Assembly (NCBI RefSeq): GCF_014698995.1
Contig: NZ_JACWZZ010000001.1
Span: 1,508,501 to 1,572,500, forward strand
Origin: Hymenobacter duratus
GTDB taxonomy: Bacteria > Bacteroidota > Bacteroidia > Cytophagales > Hymenobacteraceae
Length of the DNA stretch: 64,000 bases
Direction of reading: 5' to 3'
Part shown: positions 25,230 to 32,658 of the stretch, piece by piece
Layout: every line of letters starts with the position of its first letter
Numbering within the stretch: the first letter of the stretch is position 1
The notes under the pieces: model-generated
What the model was told of the DNA's origin: nothing
Databases searched by the model: none
What the model saw: only the letters and a program-made list of their open reading frames with translations
Program-made: the position numbers and the translations under genes

Positions 25230-25245
25230 TAAAAATTGAAAGTTT
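25220..25245. promoter_or_regulatory. Operator-like palindrome at the GbsR promoter
   Basis: Exact 11-base arms AAACTTTCAAT (25220-25230) and complement (25235-25245) with a four-base spacer. It covers the -33 element, as expected for repression. Confidence 0.8.
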
Positions 25246-25279
25246 ATTTTCGGGGGTACTGATTAGACCTAAAAAAGAA

Positions 25280-25367
25280 CGTCATGCTGAGCTTGCCGAA
25301 GCATCTCTACTGCAGTGCTAAATAAACAGCATTGCGGTAGAGATGCTTCGGCAAGCTCAGCATGACG
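25280..25367. repeat. Palindromic intergenic repeat, copy A
   Basis: 31-bp perfect arms (25280-25310 with 25337-25367), beginning GTCATGCTGAGCTTGCCGAA. The same arm and part of the loop (CAGTGCTA) recur in copy B at 58182-58282. Confidence 0.92.
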
Positions 25368-25383
25368 GTTACTTTGGCAACAT

Positions 25384-25424
25384 CAGCACGCGAGATTCCT
25401 CGCTTTGCTCGTAATGACGTGCTG
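25384..25424. repeat. Partial palindromic repeat, copy E
   Basis: Contains CGAGATTCCTCG and GTAATGAC, fragments of copy D (38285-38400), bounded by CAGCACG/CGTGCTG arms. It lies just after the dnaE stop codon. Confidence 0.6.
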
Positions 25425-25438
25425 AAGACTTGGGCCAA

Positions 25439-28400
25439 TTAAATCAGCTGGCAGGCGTCGATTTCCATTTCGCGCATTTTGCGGATAAACTCTTTGGGCT
25501 CGATGCGGTAGCGGCGCGAGTAAGTGTCCACGGCCAGGTGCTCGTGGGGCTCGGCGAACTTGATTTCGAGCTTTTTGGAGCCCGAGCAGCCTTCCACGGC
25601 TTCCATGAAGCGGTCCATGAAGGGTTCCGTGATGGTGCGTAGGTCCAACTGCACGCGCACGCCGTTGGCGAGCTTTTCGGCCACGTTGAACAGCGGCTCC
25701 ATGGTCATGATCTTGAACTCGAACTGGTCGGAGTCGCGGAAGCGCTGGGCGTATTTGCCCCGGATGAACATGGGCGGCACCTGCTCCTTGTCGTAGTTGC
25801 GGGGGTTGATGAGGGCCGAGAACTTGGAGTAGTCGTCGCGGAACAGGGCCAGGTTGAGGCTGCTTTCATAGTCTTCCACGTTGAAGCTCACGAAGGGCTG
25901 GCCGGTCTTGGTGGTTTTGAACAGCACGTTGGAAATCAGGCCGGCTACCGTCACGTCGCGGTTTTTGTAGCTCTCAATCTTATCCAGCCCGCAGGTGCAG
26001 TAGGAGTCGATTTCGAGCTTGAAGTCGTCCAGGGGGTGGCCCGAGAGGTAGAAGCCCACGATTTCCTTTTCGCGGCGCAGCTTTTCGGTGGGGCTCCAGG
26101 GCTCCAGGTCCTGAATTTTGGGCATCGGGATGGCCATTTCGCCGCCCCCTCCGCCAAACAGGCTCTGCTGGGCCGATTCCTTGGCAGCCTGGTGCTGCTG
26201 GCCCACCTTCATGGCCTTCTCGATGAGGTTCTGGTCGCCGGTGGGGGCCTCCAGAAACTGGCGGCGGTGGTAGCGGTCAAATGAGTCGAAGGCGCCGGCC
26301 TGGGCCATGCTCTCGAAGGTTTTCTTGTTCACGGCCCGCAGGTTCACGCGGCGCGCAAAGTCGAAGATGTCGGCGTAGTGGCCGCCTTTCTCCCGCTCCT
26401 TCACGATTTCCTCCACGGCGGCCTCACCCGAGCCCTTCATGGCGGCCATGCCGAAGCGGATCTGGCCCTGGGCGTTTACGTTGAACTTCAGGATAGATTC
26501 GTTCACATCGGGGCCGAGCACGGCCACGCCCTGCTTGCGGGCTTCCTCGATGAAGAAGGTCACCTTCTTGATGTCGCCCATGTTGTTGGTGAGCACGGCG
26601 GCCATGTACTCGGCCGGGTAGTGGGCCTTGAGGTAGCCGGTCTGGTAGGCCACCACCGAGTAGGCGGCGGAGTGGGAGCGGTTGAAGCCGTAGGCCGCAA
26701 ATTTCTCCATCACGTCGAACACCTCGTTGGCCTTTTTGGCCTTGATGCCGTGCAGCTTCTCGGCGCCCTCGCAGAACTTTTCCCGCTCCAGGGCCATCTT
26801 CTTCATGTCCTTCTTGCCCATGGCCCGGCGCAGCAAGTCGGCGCCGCCGAGGGAGTAGCCGGCCAAGATCTGGGCCGTCTGCATGATCTGCTCCTGGTAC
26901 ACCATGATGCCCTGGGAGTAGTTCAGAATGGGCTCCAGCAGCTCGTGCGGGTAGTCCACCACCTCGCGGCCGTGCTTGCGGTTGATGAAGTTCGGGATGA
27001 ACTGCATGGGCCCCGGCCGGTAGAGGGCGTTCATGGCAATCAGGTCCTCGATGTTGGTCGGCTTGAGGTCCTTGAGGTACATGCGCATGCCCTCGGACTC
27101 GAACTGGAACGTGCCGATGGTGTCGCCGCGCTGGTAGAGCTCGTAGGTTTTGGGGTCGTCAATCGGGATTTCGTCGATGTCGATTTTGACGCCGTGGTTG
27201 CGCTCAATCAGGTTGATGGCATCGACGATGATGGTCAGGGTTTTCAGGCCCAGAAAGTCCATCTTGAGCATTCCCGCGCTTTCGATGACCTTGCCGTCGA
27301 ACTGCGTGATAAGCAGGTCCGAGTCCTTGGAAGTGGAAACCGGGATGTACTTGGTGATGTCGTCGGGGGCAATGATGACGCCGGCCGCATGGATGCCGGT
27401 GTTGCGCACTGAGCCTTCCAGCTTCTCGGCCAAGCGCAGAATCTGCCCGCGCAGGTTGTCGGGCGCGTCGTCGCGCCGGATCATGTCCAGCTCCTGGTTT
27501 TCGGCAAAGGCCTTGGCTAGGGTCGTGCCCACCTGCTCGGGCACCATCTTTACTAAGTCGTTGGCCACCGGCAACGGCAGCTCCATAGCCCTAGAAACGT
27601 CCTTAATCGACGATTTGGCGGCCATGGTACCGAAGGTGATAATCTGGGCCACCTGGGTTTTGCCATACTTATCTACCACATAATCGATGACTCGCTGGCG
27701 GTTCACGTCGTCGAAGTCAATGTCGATATCGGGCATCGACACCCGCTCCGGGTTCAGGAAACGCTCGAACAGCAGCGAGTACTTAATCGGGTCGATGTTG
27801 GTGATGCCGATGCAGTAGGCCACCGCCGAGCCCGCCGCCGAGCCCCGGCCCGGCCCGATGGCCACGCCATTGTTGCGGCCGTGGTTAATGAAATCCTGCG
27901 TGATGAGGAAGTAGCCCGCAAAGCCCATCGTCTCAATCACGCGCAGTTCGTAGTCCAGGCGCTCCTCAATTTCGGGGGTGCGCTCAGAGTAGCGGGCTTT
28001 CGGCCCTTCAAACGCTCCTTTGAAGGTGAGGTGACGCAGGAAAGCATCAGCCGTAGGGTGCTCTGGGGGCAGGGGAAAGTTGGGGAGCAGAATGTCACGC
28101 TGCAGGACTGGCGGCGTGATTTTGTCCACGATTTCGTTGGTGTTGTCCACACTTTCCGGCACGTCGGCGAACAGCGCGTTCATCTCCGCCTGGTTCTTGA
28201 AGTAGAACTGGTCGTTGGCGAAGCCGAACCGCGCGCGCGGCTTGGGGCTCTGGGCCTCCTCATCAATGCGCTGGAGCTGGCGGCGGATGGTGGCATCCTG
28301 GCCGGAGAGGTGGCGCAGGTTGTCGAGGTGGTCGTAGTGGACCTTGTTGTCCTGGGAAATCAGGCGGAAATACTGGGTCTGGAAGTCGCCGACCGGGATG

Positions 28401-29128
28401 CTGTGCTCCTCGCCGGTGTTTACGCACAGCAGAATGTCGTGGGGTGCGAAGTCGGTCTGCTCCACGTAGTGCGAGTCGTTGGTGCAGATGACCTTGACGT
28501 TGTACTTCTTGGCCAAACCCAGCAGCACCTGGTTCACGTCTTCCTGGCTTTTGCCGGTGCCGTCGAAGTTCATCAGCCCGTGGCGCTGAATCTCGATGTA
28601 GTAGTCGTCCTCGAACACGTCGAGCCACCACTTGAGCAGCTCCTCGGCCTTGGCCTCGCTCTGGAACAGGATGGCCTGGGGAATCTCGGCCCCGATGCAG
28701 CAGCTGGTGGCAATCAGGCCCTTGTGGTACTTGAGCAGCAGCTCCTTATCAATGCGCGGGAACTTGCTGTACACGCCCTCGATGAAGCTCATGGAGCAGA
28801 GCTTGCTCAGGTTGTGGTAGCCGTCCTGGTCCTTGGCCAGCAGCAACTGGTGGTAGCGCTTGTCCCGCTCGCCCTTCTCGCGGCTGAAGGTTTTCTTGTG
28901 GCGGTCATCCACCATGTAAAACTCGCAGCCCACAATCGGTTTCACGTTGTACTTGTTGGCCTCGGCCACGAAGTTGAACGCCCCGAACATGTTGCCGTGG
29001 TCAGTGAGGGCCACGGCCGGCATGCCGTCGGCCTGGGCCTTCTTCATCAGGGCCGAAATGCTGGCCTGACCGTCGAGCAGGGAATATTGGGTGTGCGAGT
29101 GGAGGTGCGAGAAAACGGGCATGGGCAA
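25439..29128 (-). CDS. dnaE: DNA polymerase III alpha subunit
   Basis: 1229 residues. The N-terminal PHP domain (about 1-210) starts with FSHLHSHTQYSLLDG and keeps most PHP metal-ligand positions (TDHGNMFG, CTNDSHY), so a residual proofreading nuclease is possible. The C-family polymerase core includes the catalytic PDIDIDFDD near residue 465 and GRGSAAGS before it. HhH and OB-fold regions occupy the C-terminal quarter. This is the replicative polymerase. No intein or frameshift. It is a single gene with 220 bases of spacer upstream and a partial palindromic repeat downstream. Confidence 0.98.
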   Translation of the reverse strand: MPMPVFSHLHSHTQYSLLDGQASISALMKKAQADGMPAVALTDHGNMFGAFNFVAEANKYNVKPIVGCEFYMVDDRHKKTFSREKGERDKRYHQLLLAKDQDGYHNLSKLCSMSFIEGVYSKFPRIDKELLLKYHKGLIATSCCIGAEIPQAILFQSEAKAEELLKWWLDVFEDDYYIEIQRHGLMNFDGTGKSQEDVNQVLLGLAKKYNVKVICTNDSHYVEQTDFAPHDILLCVNTGEEHSIPVGDFQTQYFRLISQDNKVHYDHLDNLRHLSGQDATIRRQLQRIDEEAQSPKPRARFGFANDQFYFKNQAEMNALFADVPESVDNTNEIVDKITPPVLQRDILLPNFPLPPEHPTADAFLRHLTFKGAFEGPKARYSERTPEIEERLDYELRVIETMGFAGYFLITQDFINHGRNNGVAIGPGRGSAAGSAVAYCIGITNIDPIKYSLLFERFLNPERVSMPDIDIDFDDVNRQRVIDYVVDKYGKTQVAQIITFGTMAAKSSIKDVSRAMELPLPVANDLVKMVPEQVGTTLAKAFAENQELDMIRRDDAPDNLRGQILRLAEKLEGSVRNTGIHAAGVIIAPDDITKYIPVSTSKDSDLLITQFDGKVIESAGMLKMDFLGLKTLTIIVDAINLIERNHGVKIDIDEIPIDDPKTYELYQRGDTIGTFQFESEGMRMYLKDLKPTNIEDLIAMNALYRPGPMQFIPNFINRKHGREVVDYPHELLEPILNYSQGIMVYQEQIMQTAQILAGYSLGGADLLRRAMGKKDMKKMALEREKFCEGAEKLHGIKAKKANEVFDVMEKFAAYGFNRSHSAAYSVVAYQTGYLKAHYPAEYMAAVLTNNMGDIKKVTFFIEEARKQGVAVLGPDVNESILKFNVNAQGQIRFGMAAMKGSGEAAVEEIVKEREKGGHYADIFDFARRVNLRAVNKKTFESMAQAGAFDSFDRYHRRQFLEAPTGDQNLIEKAMKVGQQHQAAKESAQQSLFGGGGGEMAIPMPKIQDLEPWSPTEKLRREKEIVGFYLSGHPLDDFKLEIDSYCTCGLDKIESYKNRDVTVAGLISNVLFKTTKTGQPFVSFNVEDYESSLNLALFRDDYSKFSALINPRNYDKEQVPPMFIRGKYAQRFRDSDQFEFKIMTMEPLFNVAEKLANGVRVQLDLRTITEPFMDRFMEAVEGCSGSKKLEIKFAEPHEHLAVDTYSRRYRIEPKEFIRKMREMEIDACQLI

Positions 29129-29298
29129 GCCGCACCGCGCCGTTAGGGCGCGAAGCGTACAGTAAAGTTACCCACGAATCAGCGGCCGGGAAAGATTGCG
29201 CGGCAACGGATTTTGGCGTATCAGTAGAAAAGAAATGCCGGCCAGTTCATACAGTGGCCAGCGTAAAGATGCTTCTGCCAGGGCGGGTTTAAACGCAA

Positions 29299-29323
29299 AA
29301 GGGCTACCCAGAGGGCAGCCCTT
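29299..29323 (-). terminator. Hairpin terminator of the LysM gene at 29349
   Basis: Arms 29299-29305 and 29317-29323 (AAGGGCT/AGCCCTT), extended by inner pairs; read leftward it ends in a short T-run. Confidence 0.65.
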
Positions 29324-29348
29324 CTTAGCGTATGGCAACGTGAGTCAG

Positions 29349-30065
29349 TTAGTTCGCCTGCTGAATAGTCAGCACTTCGCCTACGCGCACACTGTTGTCG
29401 GATTTACTGTTCCAGGCCTGAATATCGGCCGGCTTCACCTTGTAGTGGCGGGCAATGCCGAACAGCGTTTCGCCCTTCACGACTGTGTGCTGCCGCGCGC
29501 TGCTCACGGTAAATTCGCTGGGTTTTGCCGGAACCAGATTGGTAACCGGCGCTGCTGACGTAACTACCGGTTTAGCAGCGGAAGCAGGAGCAGCTGCCGC
29601 TACCGCACTACCTGGTTTGGTGGTGCCCACGAAACCGGATTTCTGCAGCCGTTCGGCCGCGGCCCTAAGGTCGGGATTCTTCGCCGTGCGGGCGCTGAAA
29701 CTGCGGTATTGTGGGCTGCGCAGCAGGGTTTGCAGCTCTACCTGCCAGGGCTGCTGGCGCAGACGCTTGGCTAATTGCTGCTGCTGCTCACGGGGTAGGC
29801 TGGCGGTATAGTAGCTCAGGCGCTGATTGTAGGCGGGCATCTGCTGCAGAGCCGTTTCAATAAGCTGCGTGGCGCGGGCATCATCAGGCTCGTTGTAGAT
29901 GGCACGCAGCTGCCGCACACTGGTCTGCACCAGCCCCGACATCACCCGCACTGAATCTTCTGACAGGGCCGGCCCACTGCCTACCGGCGCCTGCTGCGCC
30001 CGACCAACCAAAGAAAGCGGCAGCAACAGGCTGCCCAGCGACAAAACGCGAAAGAAAAAGCGCAT
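29349..30065 (-). CDS. Secreted LysM-domain protein
   Basis: 238 residues from the ATG at 30063-30065, the first Met that gives a signal peptide (MRFFFRVLSLGSLLLPLSLVG). A helical, Gln-rich middle (about 30-130), an Ala/Pro linker, and one LysM domain (about 192-236; HTVVKGETLFGIARHYKV) that binds peptidoglycan. No catalytic domain. It lies directly downstream of the MltD-like gene (56-base gap), so the two LysM proteins are probably co-transcribed and act on the cell wall together. Confidence 0.88.
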   Translation of the reverse strand: MRFFFRVLSLGSLLLPLSLVGRAQQAPVGSGPALSEDSVRVMSGLVQTSVRQLRAIYNEPDDARATQLIETALQQMPAYNQRLSYYTASLPREQQQQLAKRLRQQPWQVELQTLLRSPQYRSFSARTAKNPDLRAAAERLQKSGFVGTTKPGSAVAAAAPASAAKPVVTSAAPVTNLVPAKPSEFTVSSARQHTVVKGETLFGIARHYKVKPADIQAWNSKSDNSVRVGEVLTIQQAN

Positions 30066-30121
30066 TAGAAACGTGTGTCTATAATCTTGAAATCGAGGAG
30101 GAGAAAAGAGAAAGGCGCGGA

Positions 30122-32458
30122 CTACTTCGCGGGCTGCACCAGCAGCACTTCGCCGGGCTTCACGTTGAAATCGGACTTGTTGTTCCACTCCATAATCTGC
30201 TTGATGGTGACGCCATACTTGCGTGAAATGGCATACATCGACTCACCGGCCGCTACCGTGTGGCGCACGGTTGGCACGGCGGCCGGGCTGGCCGCAGCAG
30301 TTGCAGGAGTGGCGGGAGTAGCTTGTTTGGCGGCCGGCTGCGCGGCCGGAACAGCTACCGTTTTAGGCTGATAAACGCCCGTCCGGGTTGTGGTGGGCGC
30401 TGCCGTGGCCGCCGGAACGGGTGTTGTGGTGCCGTCAGCTGTTACGCGCAGCACCTGGCCCAGCCGTAGCGAGGGGTTCTGGGGCAGGTTGTTCCAGACG
30501 ATGAGGTCAGCGGGGCGCAGGCCATAGCGGCGGGCCACGGAGTAGAGCGTTTCTTTGGCTTGCACCGTGTGCAGGCCACTGGCCGGAATGGCTTCTACCG
30601 CGCCAGCGTTGGTTGGCGCCACGGGCGGCGCTGGTTTGGGCGGGGCAGGCGTGGCTGTGGCTGGAGCGGCTACGGTCGGCTTGGCGACCGGGGGTGCTGG
30701 CTTGCTGACCGGCCGGGAAACGGGGGCAGCGGCTACTTCTTCGGTTTCCCCTGCCGGCTCATCACCAATAGGAGTGGAGGCCGGCAGCGCTTTGCGGGCT
30801 GGTAGCGGCGCTGGCTGGCTGGCTGCCGCTGCCGCCGGACGAGGGGCCGGGCTGGCGGCGGTGGCCGTCGGCTTGGGAGCTGGCGCAACTGGAGCCGGTG
30901 CCAGGTCGTTCAGGTTTTCGGTTGTTGCATCCGTGGCACTGTCGGGCTGCGTGACTACACCCGTAGGAGCCGGCTCGTAGGGCGTTTCCACGGCATCTTC
31001 CAAAACGCGCACGGCGCTGGCCGTTTTGCCCATGTAGGGCTCCGTCTCATCAATGCGACGCTTTTTCGGAGCAGGCTTGGCTACAGGCGCAGGAGCCGGG
31101 GCAGGAGCCGCCGTAGGCACGGGTGCCGTCGTAGGCACGGGTGCCGCCGTTACCGGCTTGCTGCTCGGCCGCTCGAAAGCCGCCAGCGCCGCCTCGTTTT
31201 TGCTGTCGGCATACTCAATGGCCACTTCCTTGGGGCGGGTGTGCTTCAGCCACAGAATGCGGCCCGGGCGCAGCTCCTCGTTGCGGGGCATGCGGTTCTT
31301 GCTCCAGATGGCCTTGGCCCGGATACCGTACTTCTGCGACACCGTGGCCACGCTCTCGCCGGCCTGCGCCACGTGGTATTCCACCTCGCTCTTATCGCGC
31401 TTCTTCTGCACGAAGTAAGGCTGGCCCACCACGATGTTGTCGAAGGCAAACAGGTCGTTGAACTGCATAAACTTGCGTACTTTAAGTCCGGCCCGCTTCG
31501 CCAGACTTTCCTTGGTCTCGCCGGGCAGCGCCACGAGGGCCCGCAGGCCGTTCACCCGCACGTACTCCGCGTTCTGCGGGTCGGGCCGGGGGGCGTTGAG
31601 GAGCTGGCCGGCGGTGGCGTTTTTTTGCTGCGCCGCCATAGCCGTCAGCTGCAGCGGGTCCGTGACGGGCACCAGCACCGTGTAGATTTTGTCGGTGGGC
31701 ACGGCCGGGGCCAGCAGCCAGCGGTTGTGCTTGAGCAGCTCGGCGGGCTCTACCTGCAGGCTCTGGGCCAGAATGCTGAGCGACTGCCCGGCCGGGGCCG
31801 GAAACTCCTGCAGCACCATCGGCGGCTTGGGGTTGTGCCCCACGGCGGGCTCGTAGGCCAGCTTGTGGGCCAGCATGGTCAGAATGTAGGGGTGGGTTTG
31901 CTCGGAAATCTCCATTTCCGTGGCGTCGAAGTCGGTGGGCAGGGTGTAGGCCTTCACGCCGCCCGAGCCCAGGTTGTAGCTGAGCAGGGCATTCACCCAG
32001 TTGTGCAGGGCGTTGTTGTTGCGCTTGAGGTACTTGGCGGCGGCGTGCGTGGAAGCCACAATGTGCTTGCGCTCATCCACCACGTCGTTCATCACCACCC
32101 CAAAATCGGCGGCCGACTCGCGCTTGAACTGCCAGTAGCCCACCGCATCGTGGATGCTCTGCGCATCGCCCTGCAGGCCGCTTTCCTGGATGGCCAGGAA
32201 GCGGAAATCCAGCGGCAGGGCTTCCTGCTGAAACACCCGCTCAATGATGGGGAAATAGGCGTCGGCCAGGTTTACGCGGGCCTGAAAGGAGGCCGGGTGG
32301 CTGCGCAGCGCGTCTACCTTCTGCTGCACGGCGCGGCGGCCGCTATCAGTCAGGCGCAGGTGCAGGCCAGCAAAATCGAGGGTGGCGGGCACCGGGACGC
32401 TCTGGGCCGCCGCCAGCAGGGGCAGCCAGCAAAGCAGCGCGAGTACGAGTTTTTTCAT
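30122..32458 (-). CDS. MltD-like lytic transglycosylase with three LysM domains
   Basis: 778 residues from the ATG at 32456-32458, which starts a signal peptide (1-19). An SLT (GH23) domain spans about 40-200; the catalytic glutamate is E92 in LAIQESGLQG, followed by AVGYWQF and LLSYNLGSGGV. LysM domains lie near 355-400, 628-672 and 734-776. Between the first and second is a long Pro/Ala-rich linker. It cleaves glycan strands in the periplasm. Homologues in Bacteroidota have the same layout. Confidence 0.93.
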   Translation of the reverse strand: MKKLVLALLCWLPLLAAAQSVPVPATLDFAGLHLRLTDSGRRAVQQKVDALRSHPASFQARVNLADAYFPIIERVFQQEALPLDFRFLAIQESGLQGDAQSIHDAVGYWQFKRESAADFGVVMNDVVDERKHIVASTHAAAKYLKRNNNALHNWVNALLSYNLGSGGVKAYTLPTDFDATEMEISEQTHPYILTMLAHKLAYEPAVGHNPKPPMVLQEFPAPAGQSLSILAQSLQVEPAELLKHNRWLLAPAVPTDKIYTVLVPVTDPLQLTAMAAQQKNATAGQLLNAPRPDPQNAEYVRVNGLRALVALPGETKESLAKRAGLKVRKFMQFNDLFAFDNIVVGQPYFVQKKRDKSEVEYHVAQAGESVATVSQKYGIRAKAIWSKNRMPRNEELRPGRILWLKHTRPKEVAIEYADSKNEAALAAFERPSSKPVTAAPVPTTAPVPTAAPAPAPAPVAKPAPKKRRIDETEPYMGKTASAVRVLEDAVETPYEPAPTGVVTQPDSATDATTENLNDLAPAPVAPAPKPTATAASPAPRPAAAAASQPAPLPARKALPASTPIGDEPAGETEEVAAAPVSRPVSKPAPPVAKPTVAAPATATPAPPKPAPPVAPTNAGAVEAIPASGLHTVQAKETLYSVARRYGLRPADLIVWNNLPQNPSLRLGQVLRVTADGTTTPVPAATAAPTTTRTGVYQPKTVAVPAAQPAAKQATPATPATAAASPAAVPTVRHTVAAGESMYAISRKYGVTIKQIMEWNNKSDFNVKPGEVLLVQPAK

Positions 32459-32620
32459 GGGTGAGCAGGTTCTCATTCCCACAAAGTAGGCGAAAACCGG
32501 CCGGGAAATGAAACTACCGCCTTAGAAGAACACAGTTTGTTGCGGGACAAACAAGCGCGGCAGAAGTACAAGAGCAGTTTAATACAAGCTGGTTGCGGAC
32601 TAGTAATAGTCGTTTTACAC

Positions 32621-32654
32621 AGCAGCGCCCGGTCTTGCAAGGCCGGGCGCTGCT
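32621..32654. terminator. 12-bp hairpin downstream of the TonB receptor gene
   Basis: Arms 32621-32632 and 32643-32654 (AGCAGCGCCCGG and complement) start five bases past the stop codon. No strong T-run. Confidence 0.65.
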
Positions 32655-32658
32655 GGTA

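Noticed and set aside
26378..29146. Long plus-strand open frames opposite dnaE
   Set aside because: They lie entirely within dnaE, have no family motif and owe their length to codon bias of the real gene.
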